DNA of 64,000 bases from Xaviernesmea oryzae. Its GTDB lineage: Bacteria > Pseudomonadota > Alphaproteobacteria > Rhizobiales > Rhizobiaceae. The DNA lies in the NCBI RefSeq assembly GCF_900109605.1, contig NZ_FOAM01000013.1:62001-126000 (forward strand). The letters run 5' to 3'. Below, piece after piece: positions 10,504 to 19,242 of the stretch (the stretch's first letter is position 1; every line of letters begins with the position of its first letter). The translations under genes and the position numbers were made by a program. The notes beneath the pieces were generated by a model. That model was not told the origin of the DNA. It worked only from the letters and a program-made list of their open reading frames with translations, and ran no database searches.

Positions 10504-12585
10504 ATGGGCGAGACACCTAGAATGAACATGATTACGTCTGAGTTCAGCGAATTCGTTCTATTCTCTGAGGCAGAAGTCCGGGCACTTGATGAAAGAGTGG
10601 TTATTCGCGAGAGCCGTGGCAAGCAGGTGCTCTATGTGACTTGTCTTGTCCGCGACAAGGAAGTGCAGCTTAAACCCGAGGAGCGGACTCGCCAGCTTTG
10701 GCTGGCCCGCCTGATCGACAAACTCGGTTATGTACGTTCGCGCATCGCCATCGAATACCCGATCACCTTCGGGCGCGACCGTTCCAAACGGGCCGACATC
10801 GTGGTTTTCGACGCTGACCGCCCGACCGTCCCGTATATCATCGTCGAGGTGAAGCAGGCCAAGTATAAGGACGGCAAAGAACAGCTTCGGTCCTACTCCC
10901 ACGCGACCGGCGCACCGCTTGCCGTGTGGAGCGACGGCATTCTGGCCGAGGTCTGGCATCGCAAGAACCCCAACTACTTTATGCCGATCCACGAACTGCC
11001 CCGCGCAGATCAGACCATCGAACAGGTCGTGGATCAGCCCTGGACCATCCAGACCCTGATCGACCTTGAAGAAGAACGGGTGAAGGAAGGCAAGTTCGCC
11101 CGCTCTCTGCGCGATCTGATCGAGGACATGGAAGACGAAGTTCTGGCCAATGCCGGGGTCGATGTCTTCGAAGAAGTCTTCAAGCTGATCTTCACCAAGC
11201 TTTATGACGAGATGAACTCGCACCGGCTGGGCAATGCCCTGCGGTTCCGCAACCAGAACACGGCGGCGCAGCTAAAGGTGGCGATCCAGAGCTTGTTCGA
11301 CGAAGCCAAAAGGAAGTGGCCCGGCGTCTTCCTTGACGATGAACGCATCCGCCTGTCGCCCGACCACCTGCAAGTTTGCGTCGGCTCGCTGGAAGAATGG
11401 AAGCTGTTCAATTCCAACCTCGACGTGATTGACGACGCTTTTGAATACTTGGTCTCCAAATCGTCCAAGGGTGAAAAGGGCCAGTACTTCACCCCTCGCT
11501 GGGTGATCGACATGTGCGTCAAGATGATGAACCCGAAAGAGAGCGAGACGGTGATCGACACCGCCTGCGGCTCTGCGGGGTTCACCGTGCACAGCATGTT
11601 CCATGTCTGGCGGCAGATCATGCGGGCCATGGGGCGCGAGGAAAGCCACCTTTTCACCATGGAGGCAAAGCCGCCCCGCTGCATCGACTATGTGCGCGAC
11701 AACGTTTTCGCTATCGACTTTGACGAGAAGAGCGTCCGCGTCTCACGCTGCCTGAACCTGATCGCAGGGGACGGCGAAACCAACGTCCTGCACCTGAACA
11801 CGCTCGACTGGACGAAATGGGACGAGACCGCCAAGCAGAACGAATGGCTCGACACTTACGGCGACGGCTGGCGGCGCTTGCGCAAGCTCCGCATGAAGGA
11901 AAAGGGCGAGGCGGCGGACAGCCCCAGTTATCGCAGCTTCGGCTTTGATGTTCTGATGGCGAACCCGCCCTTCGCTGGGGACATCAAGCAGTCCGACATG
12001 CTCGCGCCCTATGATCTGGCCGAAAAGGCCAACGGCAAGCGCGAAACCGCCGTCGCCCGTGACCTGCTGTTTGTCGAACGCAATCTTGATTTCCTTCGGC
12101 CCGGAGGGCGGATGGCCGTTGTCCTGCCGCAAGGGCGGTTCAACAACTCGTCCGACAAGCGGATGCGCGAGTTCATCATGGAACGCTGCCGCATCCTCGC
12201 CGTGGTGGGGCTGCACCCGAACACCTTCAAGCCGCACACTGGCACCAAGACCAGTGTCTTGCTGGTGCAGAAATGGAACGACGATCCAGCGAAGGGGCCG
12301 CTGTGCCCGAAGGTCGAAGATTACGACATCTTCTTTGCCACGCAGCAGGTGGAAAGCGTCGATAACTCGGGCCGTAAGGTCTACCGGCGTGACGCTGACG
12401 GCAATGTCCTAAGGGATGACCATGGTCACTTCATAGTTGAACATGACCTGTTCCGTCATGATGCCATGGGACCGGGTGCCGAGATCATTCCGGGCCGCGA
12501 TGGGGTTGCGGAAGCCTTTGAGGAATTCGCTCGCAAGGAGGGCTTCAGTTTTTTTCCGGTCGCCCCTTCGACCAAGGCCGCCTGA
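10504..12585 (+). CDS. Restriction-modification fusion protein: N-terminal endonuclease plus N6-adenine methyltransferase (BcgI-like RM subunit)
   Basis: A 693-residue fusion. Residues about 30-150 form a type I R-protein-like PD-(D/E)XK nuclease: KRADIVVFD with Asp98, then IIVEVK with Glu115 and Lys117. Residues about 215-620 are an HsdM-type N6-adenine methyltransferase with GQYFTP (326-331), the SAM motif TACGSAG (353-359) and the catalytic NPPF (487-490). No helicase is present here or nearby, so it is not a classical three-subunit type I system. A nuclease-methylase chain with a separate specificity gene is the layout of BcgI-like type IIB enzymes. The specificity gene starts 8 bp downstream. 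Alternative starts at codons 7 and 9 are possible; none has a clear ribosome site. Confidence 0.85.
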   Translation: MGETPRMNMITSEFSEFVLFSEAEVRALDERVVIRESRGKQVLYVTCLVRDKEVQLKPEERTRQLWLARLIDKLGYVRSRIAIEYPITFGRDRSKRADIVVFDADRPTVPYIIVEVKQAKYKDGKEQLRSYSHATGAPLAVWSDGILAEVWHRKNPNYFMPIHELPRADQTIEQVVDQPWTIQTLIDLEEERVKEGKFARSLRDLIEDMEDEVLANAGVDVFEEVFKLIFTKLYDEMNSHRLGNALRFRNQNTAAQLKVAIQSLFDEAKRKWPGVFLDDERIRLSPDHLQVCVGSLEEWKLFNSNLDVIDDAFEYLVSKSSKGEKGQYFTPRWVIDMCVKMMNPKESETVIDTACGSAGFTVHSMFHVWRQIMRAMGREESHLFTMEAKPPRCIDYVRDNVFAIDFDEKSVRVSRCLNLIAGDGETNVLHLNTLDWTKWDETAKQNEWLDTYGDGWRRLRKLRMKEKGEAADSPSYRSFGFDVLMANPPFAGDIKQSDMLAPYDLAEKANGKRETAVARDLLFVERNLDFLRPGGRMAVVLPQGRFNNSSDKRMREFIMERCRILAVVGLHPNTFKPHTGTKTSVLLVQKWNDDPAKGPLCPKVEDYDIFFATQQVESVDNSGRKVYRRDADGNVLRDDHGHFIVEHDLFRHDAMGPGAEIIPGRDGVAEAFEEFARKEGFSFFPVAPSTKAA

Positions 12586-12593
12586 GCGGTCTG

Positions 12594-13985
12594 TTGAAGG
12601 GGCTTGAAGCGTCGATACTGCGGCTATCCGCCGTGGGAGACCTGAACCCCGGATTGCGCTTCGACGCAGAATTCTTTTCTCGGCCAGCGATGATGGCATT
12701 GAAAGAAATTCGGCGTGCTCGACACGACCCCTTGCGCGATTTATGCAAAAAAATTCAGCATCCTATTGAAGTGGTGCGCGAGTATGAAGATGAGGGTCTC
12801 CTCACCGTTATGGCGAAAAACGTTCGGTCCAACCGCGCTGAAATGTCGGACCCGCGTTTCATGCCCTCGCAATTGCGCTCGGTGGTTGCTCGAAACAAGC
12901 TGAATAGGAATGACGTTCTTGTTACGCGGACAGGCGCGAACTTTGGCCAAGCCTCGCCATGGAAGCAGGACTTCGAGGCGTTCGCCTGTGCTGATATTCT
13001 CGTATTGCGGGAACCATCAATTCCATCTGGATACCTAAGCAGCTTCCTTGAGTGTGCGAAGGGCAAGCCGCTTGTTCTTAGGGGTGGCTACGGCGCTGGC
13101 CAGCCGCACATTGCCCCGCCGTATTTGGCAGACATGCTCATTCCCCGCTTCGGCGCTCTCGAAGGTCGCGTTGATGCAGTTATCGACAGATCGGTGCAGA
13201 TGGAGGTCGAAGCAGCCTCGACAGTGCAGGCCGCCGAACAGGTCTTGCTCGCCGCCCTCGGCCTTGCCAACTGGACTCCGCCCGAACCGCTCGCCTACAC
13301 CGCCCGTGCGTGTGAGGTCTTCGCTTCAGGCAGGTTCGATGCGCAGTATTTCAGGCCCTTATTTGCCGAGGTGGCAGACAGGCTTCAAGCCACTGGCGGT
13401 TCAGTCGAACTAGGCACAATCCTCTCCGTCAATGCACGGGGTAGGCAGCCCCAGTATGATGAAACTGGCTTGCCTGTTATCAACTCAAAGCATGTTCGCA
13501 CCCATCATGTGATCCTTGAAGATAACAGAACCGCCACGGAAAGCGGCTCACCAGTTATCATTGAGACTGGCGACGTTCTCCTGAATGGTACAGGGGTTGG
13601 AACCATTGGCCGAACCGCACCGTATCTGCATCAAAAACGGGCACTGCCAGACAATCATGTAACAGTGCTACGGACGGATGCGATTGACCCCGTGTATTTG
13701 TCGGTATTCCTGAACAGCCCGCTTGGGCAGTGGCAGATCGAGCGGCACATCAAAGGGTCGTCAGGACAGATCGAACTTTACCCGACCGACATTGCTCGGA
13801 TCATGATTTGGGACGCACCGGATACGGTGCAGCAGTCGGTAAGAGCCGCAATCCTGTCCGCATTCGATGAAGAACGCCGCGCCAATGAACTATTGGAGGC
13901 GGCGAAGCGCGCCGTCGAGATTGCGATTGAAGACGGGGAACCCGCCGCCATGGCCTACCTTGACCAAGTAGAGAGGGCAACCTGA
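12594..13985 (+). CDS. hsdS: Restriction-modification specificity subunit (HsdS family)
   Basis: 463 residues in two homologous halves. Each half opens with the same signature (RFDAEFF near residue 22, RFDAQYF near residue 246), followed by a target-recognition domain and a helical spacer (TVQAAEQVLLAALGLANW; LLEAAKRAVEIAIEDG). This duplicated plan gives a bipartite DNA target. The only in-frame start that keeps the first signature is TTG at 12594 (or GTG at 12633); the first in-frame ATG would cut into the domain. It sits 8 bp after the nuclease-methylase gene, so the two products probably form one enzyme. The last base of its stop is the first base of the next gene. Confidence 0.85.
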   Translation: MKGLEASILRLSAVGDLNPGLRFDAEFFSRPAMMALKEIRRARHDPLRDLCKKIQHPIEVVREYEDEGLLTVMAKNVRSNRAEMSDPRFMPSQLRSVVARNKLNRNDVLVTRTGANFGQASPWKQDFEAFACADILVLREPSIPSGYLSSFLECAKGKPLVLRGGYGAGQPHIAPPYLADMLIPRFGALEGRVDAVIDRSVQMEVEAASTVQAAEQVLLAALGLANWTPPEPLAYTARACEVFASGRFDAQYFRPLFAEVADRLQATGGSVELGTILSVNARGRQPQYDETGLPVINSKHVRTHHVILEDNRTATESGSPVIIETGDVLLNGTGVGTIGRTAPYLHQKRALPDNHVTVLRTDAIDPVYLSVFLNSPLGQWQIERHIKGSSGQIELYPTDIARIMIWDAPDTVQQSVRAAILSAFDEERRANELLEAAKRAVEIAIEDGEPAAMAYLDQVERAT

Positions 13986-14803
13986 TGGCCCTGCCTCCAC
14001 ACGCTGCTGACTGGATGAACCGCGCCGAAATCGACTACATCGGCCCCTTCGTCAAAGCCTGGGCTGCATTTAATGCTTGGTATCGACACGCTTCTGGGTC
14101 ACGCAAAGATCGTGACGGGCTTCGATTCGTAAAGACCCAACCCAATCAAGTTCGTAGCGGGATCATGCCACTTCTGCGCCCACTGCAGCGCGATGGTCAC
14201 GGCAACATCGCGCCAGACGGCGAACCCGCGCAAAAATTCAAACTGCTGATCCGCGACCTCCATGTTTGTTTGGATGGTTTTCATATAGAGGTAACGCGGG
14301 AGGAAGACGTTGTGGAACGCATTTCGTTTCGATCCGTCTGTATAGGTCAGGGCGCACCACTCCCGCAGAGCTCGGACAGCTATGGGCTACGTTACTTGGT
14401 GGAAAGGGCGAACGGCGGTTGGCAATGTACGGTCAAGTCCATCGCCAATCCCGCGAATGTGCGAGCGACGATTCAGACGGCGGGATTTGATGTTGACGCG
14501 CTCCAAGGTCATGCACAGTTTGCATGGCTATCCGCCGCGCAAAGAGCAACATTGCTAGGAGTTTTCAATCGCTGCAACCCGCGCCCATTGACCGATCTCT
14601 TTGCCGAAGGTGGTGCCGAGATCGTGGCGAGTGACGTAACATTCCAATGCAGCGACCAACAATTGTTTGAAGGTCTGATCGAAGTGATTTATGGCCTTCG
14701 AAATACCCTGTTGCACGGCGAACTGCAGCCCTCCCCGCAAGCGTTTGCCGCCTACGAGCCTGCTTATCGAATATTGCTGACGTTCCTAAGTTGTGTGAGG
14801 TGA
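13985..14803 (+). CDS. HEPN-domain protein in the restriction-modification operon
   Basis: A 272-residue protein of unknown function. The C-terminal helix pair carries RNTLLHGE with Arg239 and His244, matching the R-x4-6-H motif of HEPN ribonucleases and related abortive-infection proteins, followed by the usual AYRILLTFL helix. The N-terminal WMNRAEIDYIGPFVKAWAAF segment is also typical of HEPN helices. It overlaps the specificity gene by one base (TGATG), so it is co-translated with the restriction system. A role as an RNA-cutting back-up or toxin linked to restriction is inferred; no known system name can be assigned from sequence alone. Confidence 0.6.
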   Translation: MALPPHAADWMNRAEIDYIGPFVKAWAAFNAWYRHASGSRKDRDGLRFVKTQPNQVRSGIMPLLRPLQRDGHGNIAPDGEPAQKFKLLIRDLHVCLDGFHIEVTREEDVVERISFRSVCIGQGAPLPQSSDSYGLRYLVERANGGWQCTVKSIANPANVRATIQTAGFDVDALQGHAQFAWLSAAQRATLLGVFNRCNPRPLTDLFAEGGAEIVASDVTFQCSDQQLFEGLIEVIYGLRNTLLHGELQPSPQAFAAYEPAYRILLTFLSCVR

Positions 14804-15239
14804 AGAGCGTCGATCGCCACAGAGGCTCGTCCGTGAGACCGAAATGTTTCGGGCTTGAGAGTTTCGTTGTGCGGATGCCATGAATATGCCGAGCCACGAT
14901 GGACCTGGCCCAATGGCTGCCATTACCGCCACCTCGCACCCAATCGGGGATTCTGAGCCCGAGGGGGTGCCGAAGCGGCAGGGCTCCTATCGTGTGGCTC
15001 CCTGGAAGCCCATAAGCTATTTGAGCATGTGTTTGCGGCCAAGGTAGACGAAATCGGGATTGATGTCGTATCCACACGGCGAGTGATAAGTATTGCAGGC
15101 TAAAGTCTGTCTTGAGTGAACAAAAAACCTGCGGAGAGCCGATGCTTAGAACGCCGTGATAAGCTGTATTCGGTCTATACAGTTTATTTTCACTTTGTTT
15201 TCCTGACCGCCGGCAGGCAGACTCGGGCTATTCGCCTGA
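14804..15239. other. Noncoding region before the relaxase, probable oriT region
   Basis: 436 bp without a supported gene. MobV-type relaxases usually act on an origin of transfer just upstream of their own gene, and this gap contains a 6-bp inverted repeat at 15164-15182. A short GTG-started frame beginning at 15116 overlaps the relaxase in another frame and looks spurious. Confidence 0.4.
15164..15182. promoter_or_regulatory. Inverted repeat CTGTAT-N7-ATACAG, candidate relaxase or operator site
   Basis: CTGTAT TCGGTCT ATACAG lies about 60 bp before the relaxase start in an AT-rich stretch. In MobV plasmids a hairpin immediately upstream of mob is the relaxase binding site and also lies over the mob promoter. 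This is a positional argument only; the nick sequence cannot be fixed. Confidence 0.35.
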
Positions 15240-16406
15240 GTGTTTTCCTTGGCCTACCAGTTCGTGCGTATCGAGCTCTACAGCCGTTCCGGCAAAGCGG
15301 GACGGACCACCGATTACATTTTCGATGAGGTTTCACGGGTGCCCTCGGCATCGGTGCATGTGCCTTCGCCGAAGCCCCCTGAACTTTTCTACGGCCTCGG
15401 TGCAGACGAGGTAAGGGCGCTGCACGACGAACGGGCTGCCGCGGCCAAGACGTCGAGGACGGACAAGACAGGCAAGACGTCGCTCAAGGCGATCCGCAAG
15501 GACCAGAACACGCTCGCCGGCCTGATCTTCTCTCACCCCGTGAGTATGGACGACTATCGCTCAAGCGCGAATGTCCGTCGAGATGTCGCCGACTGGGAAC
15601 AGCGGTCGATTGCCTGGCTTCTGGAGCAATACGGGGACAGGCTGGTTTCAGTCATCCGGCACACCGATGAAAGCCATCCGCACCTCCATGCATACCTGCT
15701 GCCCGACGACATGGAGATGCGGGCAGGCCTTTTGCATCCCGGATATCCGGCCAAGAATGCTGTTCTCGCCGCCGGTCCGCTTCCCGGCGAGGACAAGAAG
15801 GCGATGGGGAAAAGGGCCGACCGGGCCTATGTCGCGGGCATGAGGGCATGGCTCGATGATTATCACCAGAAAGTGGCGATCCCCGCTGGCCTCACGCGTC
15901 TGGGTGCCGGGAAACGCCGTCTGACGCGAGCGCAATGGCATGCCGAGAAGGCTCAGGCGGCGGCGCTGAAGCAGGCCGTGGAGCGCGCTGCCATCGTTGA
16001 AGCCAAGGGTCGCGCATACATCGATCAAACAAAACGAAAGGTCGCCGCGATCAAGGCTGAGGCCGCAGCGGCTAAGGCCTCGGCAGACCGATTCAAAGGC
16101 ATGGGCGGTACGGTGCGGGCTGTTCTCGATGGCGTTCGTGAGGCCTCACTGCGTGAGAGCGTCCGAAAAGAATTTGCGTCCGAGATGGCGGCGGCAACGG
16201 CTGCGGTGGCCAAGGCCAGGGCCGAAACGACGAAGGCAAGAAACTCACAGCGTGATGCTGAGAAACAGGCTGCCGATCAGCGTCATGCTTTCCGGCAGCA
16301 GGGGCAGCGGCTGGCTTCGGCCCAACAGGAAATCCGCCAACTGTCGCGCGCGCTGGCCGCCGCGCTCGACGAGCCGACGCCGGCACCGGGAGGGATGACG
16401 CCATGA
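15240..16406 (+). CDS. mobV: Relaxase, MobV (Mob/Pre) family
   Basis: A 388-residue DNA-nicking mobilization protein. The metal-binding histidine cluster reads HTDESHPHLH at residues 141-150, matching the HxDE-x2-PHxH signature of the Mob_Pre/MobV family. The N-terminal LAYQFVRIELYSRSG matches the start of that family. Residues about 245-375 are a long Ala/Lys/Glu-rich coiled coil (KAEAAAAKASADRFK, ARAETTKARNSQRDAEKQ), also typical. Starts are non-ATG: GTG at 15240, or TTG at 15249, which would give MAYQF. The stop overlaps the next gene as ATGA. It would nick at oriT and pilot the element through a helper's secretion channel. Confidence 0.85.
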   Translation: MFSLAYQFVRIELYSRSGKAGRTTDYIFDEVSRVPSASVHVPSPKPPELFYGLGADEVRALHDERAAAAKTSRTDKTGKTSLKAIRKDQNTLAGLIFSHPVSMDDYRSSANVRRDVADWEQRSIAWLLEQYGDRLVSVIRHTDESHPHLHAYLLPDDMEMRAGLLHPGYPAKNAVLAAGPLPGEDKKAMGKRADRAYVAGMRAWLDDYHQKVAIPAGLTRLGAGKRRLTRAQWHAEKAQAAALKQAVERAAIVEAKGRAYIDQTKRKVAAIKAEAAAAKASADRFKGMGGTVRAVLDGVREASLRESVRKEFASEMAAATAAVAKARAETTKARNSQRDAEKQAADQRHAFRQQGQRLASAQQEIRQLSRALAAALDEPTPAPGGMTP

Positions 16407-17077
16407 CGACAGGTGAGGAGATTTTCTGGCAGAACGCGCGCAGGATACTTTGGGACATGCAGATGCTGCGGCTCGACCCCGCCCACGGGGCGGCAGTGGA
16501 CATCGTACGCTGGTGTCTGCTGATTCGCGGCAGGCCAACGCACCATCGGCAGGCTTTTCTCGAGCGGGAGTCGCCCGCGCTCCTGGCGTATCTTGAAAAA
16601 CTAGCCTCATGCGGTGAGCCGCAAGGCTGGCGGACGCTGGAAGAGCGCGTTCGGTTCCGTCTGCGGGTCCTCCGGGAGTATGACATGCAGCCATGCGCCC
16701 GCCCGTGGCTGGCGGCCATCTGGCACACGCTCCCGGAAATGGCAGCGCTGGGGCAGGCTATCCTTGATCGCAAGTCCGAAATTCAAGACCTTGCACCCGA
16801 CGTCGCGCTGCTGGCTTCGGACGCCGCCACGGGCACGGGCGGCGACGGCGACAAGGGCAGCGCGGGAAAGGCAGGATCGGCGACGTCGAACAAGCCTCAT
16901 TCGCCTCGACGTCTTGAATTTCCACCCGTGCCGGTCGTTGCGACCGAGGCGGAAAAGAAGGCGCTCGATCTCGAGGATGTCTCCGAAATCACGAATACGA
17001 AAACCGACGTCGTGCCTGACGGTCCGGACACAGGAAACGGCACGGCGGGGCCGAAGCCGCCCGGAGGGAAACCATGA
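16403..17077 (+). CDS. Unknown protein between relaxase and TraY-like gene
   Basis: 224 residues, not recognised. Residues 1-140 look folded and helical (EEIFWQNARRILWDMQMLRL, ERVRFRLRVLREYDMQ); from about 145 onward the chain is Gly/Ser/Pro/Asp-rich and probably disordered. No signal peptide or membrane span. It overlaps both neighbours by four bases (ATGA), which ties its synthesis to the relaxase and the DotA/TraY-like protein, so a mobilization accessory role is a reasonable inference. Confidence 0.6.
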   Translation: MTTGEEIFWQNARRILWDMQMLRLDPAHGAAVDIVRWCLLIRGRPTHHRQAFLERESPALLAYLEKLASCGEPQGWRTLEERVRFRLRVLREYDMQPCARPWLAAIWHTLPEMAALGQAILDRKSEIQDLAPDVALLASDAATGTGGDGDKGSAGKAGSATSNKPHSPRRLEFPPVPVVATEAEKKALDLEDVSEITNTKTDVVPDGPDTGNGTAGPKPPGGKP

Positions 17078-19035
17078 TCGACCTGTTCGCCGAACCTGTT
17101 TCGACAAATCTGGCGTGGCGTCTCGTGACCGCCGTCCTTCCTTCCGACGCGACGTCGGCTTGGGGGCGGACGCTCCAGGTGTTTACGTCGACTCTCTTCG
17201 CCTTCTGCGCGGTACTGATCGCATACAGCACCGTCTCCGGGATCGTGCAGTCTGCGTACACGGGCAAGGCGCTGGGCGACCGCTGGCACCAGATATGGAC
17301 ACCGCTCCGCGTGATCGTCGGCGCGGGTCTCCTCCTGCCGCTGCCGTCGACGGGGTTCTCACCCGCCCACTACCTGCTGCGCGACGTCGTCGCCCGCGGC
17401 GGGATAAATCTCGCCGACGCGTCATGGGGTGTCTTCGTCCAGACGGTGGCGTCGGGGGAGACGACGATCCTGCCAGTGTCGTCCGCAGGGTCAACGGTCG
17501 CGATGTCAATCCTCCGCCATGAAATCTGCGCCGCCGTCTACAACAAGGCGGGCAAGCTATGGGGGTGGCACGCACCGTCGCCAGAACCGGCCGGCTCTAT
17601 TTCCGGTCTCGGCATTCCCGGTTATGCCCAGAAGCTGACATGGAGCTACGGCCCGACATGCGGGCATTTCTCGTACACGATACCTGATGACAGACCGGCG
17701 TTTTCTTCCGCACGCCGTGAGGCGGTCGCGGAAATCATTTCCGCTTACAGGGTCGAGGCGAAGCGGTATGCGGAGCTGGCGGCGGAGACGTCGGGGGTGT
17801 CGTCCGCCGACGCCGTCACAAGGGCGATTTCGGGCAAGGTTCTGTCCTCGACGATCGTGCAGGATATCCGAACCCGCGGAGCAGCGTTCGACGCGAAGAT
17901 TTCCGAAGCTGCCAGGATAGAGGCGGCGACGGTGGAAGCGACGTCGCGCTCCAGGCTAATTGAGAACGCCAAACAGGAAGGATTCCTTTCGGCCGGCTCG
18001 TATTTCCGTGCGCTCGGCCAGATCAGTGAACTGACGACGGCGATGACAAACGAGATGCCCGAGGATGTCGCGCCGAGGACTGACGGAGACTTCGGGCTGG
18101 CGCTCGATCGGGCCTTTGAGGTGCTGCGTCTACAGGTGTCTGGCGAAGCCGACAGAGCCAACCTTTCGGCCAATGATTTCGCGGCGGCGGGCGACGAGGG
18201 ATCGACCTTCTTGGTGAAGCTCCTCGCGCCGATCTCGCGGGGACTGGCCGAATGGGGCGCGTCCTCATCTGCCGGATCGGGGGACGCGATGTCAAACCTG
18301 ATTTCGTCGGGACACGCGATGCTATCGATCGCCTGGACGGCAATCGCCGCTGGTGCCACGTTGATGGTGGCGTCCTCGAACTGGTTTTCGTCTGCGGTCG
18401 GCGCTGGAGGGGCAGCCGATTTTCTGCTCGGGTGGGGCAACTGGGCTATCGGCGGGCTGATGTTCATCGGCGGCTTGCGTGCCTATGTGATCCCGATCCT
18501 TCCGTTTCTTTTCGTATTGGCCGCCGGCATCGCGCTCGTTGCCGCCCTCTTGGAAGCGATGATCGCGCTGCCGTTGTGGTGTCTGAAGTGGATGAAAATG
18601 GAGGGTGGCGATGACTTCGCGAGCGAAGGCGTCCGAATGGGCTTGATGCTGACCGTGAACGTCTTCCTGCGTCCTTCTCTCGCAATCCTTGCTTACTGCG
18701 GCTCATACCCGGTTTTCGACATCGTTCTCCGGACGATGGACGCGATGTGGGCGACGGCTTTCCTGGCGCAGACCGGCGGCGCAGTCGTCGGCCTCATCGG
18801 TTTCCTGTTCATGTCCATCATCCAGCTTTACCTGACATGGTACGTCAGCCTGAAACTGTTCGGGCAGTCGTGGGCCTTGCCGGATCGTGTTCTCGGCTGG
18901 CTCGGCCTGCCGGGAACAGCGGGGGAATCGAGTATCGCCTCTGGCGCTATCGGCGGAATGCTCGGTCTTGCCGGACGCGGATTATTGCCGAAAGCTGGTG
19001 TGACGATGCTTGCAAAGGGAGGCAAGGCGAAATGA
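17074..19035 (+). CDS. traY: Orphan DotA/TraY-family integral membrane protein
   Basis: 653 residues resembling DotA/TraY of type IVB (IncI/Dot-Icm-like) secretion systems. The diagnostic N-terminal block GKALGDRWHQIWTPLRVIVG is followed by GLLLPLP and a membrane span; a large non-membrane domain follows (about 100-410), then several hydrophobic spans (about 420-470, 475-510, 525-620). The family forms an inner-membrane part of the conjugation channel and in IncI plasmids is the target of entry exclusion. Here it has no partner T4SS genes. It is translationally coupled to the gene before it and the micro-ORF after it. It may modify a helper system's channel (inference). Confidence 0.75.
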   Translation: MIDLFAEPVSTNLAWRLVTAVLPSDATSAWGRTLQVFTSTLFAFCAVLIAYSTVSGIVQSAYTGKALGDRWHQIWTPLRVIVGAGLLLPLPSTGFSPAHYLLRDVVARGGINLADASWGVFVQTVASGETTILPVSSAGSTVAMSILRHEICAAVYNKAGKLWGWHAPSPEPAGSISGLGIPGYAQKLTWSYGPTCGHFSYTIPDDRPAFSSARREAVAEIISAYRVEAKRYAELAAETSGVSSADAVTRAISGKVLSSTIVQDIRTRGAAFDAKISEAARIEAATVEATSRSRLIENAKQEGFLSAGSYFRALGQISELTTAMTNEMPEDVAPRTDGDFGLALDRAFEVLRLQVSGEADRANLSANDFAAAGDEGSTFLVKLLAPISRGLAEWGASSSAGSGDAMSNLISSGHAMLSIAWTAIAAGATLMVASSNWFSSAVGAGGAADFLLGWGNWAIGGLMFIGGLRAYVIPILPFLFVLAAGIALVAALLEAMIALPLWCLKWMKMEGGDDFASEGVRMGLMLTVNVFLRPSLAILAYCGSYPVFDIVLRTMDAMWATAFLAQTGGAVVGLIGFLFMSIIQLYLTWYVSLKLFGQSWALPDRVLGWLGLPGTAGESSIASGAIGGMLGLAGRGLLPKAGVTMLAKGGKAK

Positions 19036-19205
19036 AGAAGACGGTTCTTTGGACGGCGCTCGGGTTCGGTCTAGCAGTCGGATGCGGGATTGCGGGACTG
19101 GCACACCTGTCCGCCACGCTGGTTACGCTGACGGTGTTTTGCGCCGTGCCGGCGTTCATCGTTATCGGCCTTGAAACCCTAGACCGTCGAAGGGGCCACC
19201 GATGA
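19032..19205 (+). CDS. Small membrane protein, 57 residues
   Basis: Starts inside the stop of the TraY-like gene (ATGA overlap). It has two hydrophobic segments (about 6-25 and 29-48) and a basic tail DRRRGHR. Function unknown; coupling suggests it accompanies the DotA/TraY-like protein in the membrane, for example as a stabiliser or exclusion factor, which is inference. Confidence 0.6.
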   Translation: MKKTVLWTALGFGLAVGCGIAGLAHLSATLVTLTVFCAVPAFIVIGLETLDRRRGHR

Positions 19206-19240
19206 GATTCCTGTTTTGGCTGACCCGCCAAGCAGATTGA
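19202..19240 (+). CDS. Possible 12-residue peptide at operon end
   Basis: ATG overlaps the previous stop as ATGA and encodes MRFLFWLTRQAD. It continues the run of coupled genes and ends just before the terminator. It may be a chance frame; the only support is the overlap pattern. Confidence 0.2.
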   Translation: MRFLFWLTRQAD

Positions 19241-19242
19241 GA

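Noticed and set aside
10504-13985. Classical type I restriction system (HsdRMS)
   Set aside because: There is no HsdR helicase gene; the nuclease domain is fused to the methylase.
14565-15077. 170-codon lower-strand frame overlapping the HEPN gene end
   Set aside because: Overlaps the HEPN gene out of phase, has no ribosome site and no recognisable domain.
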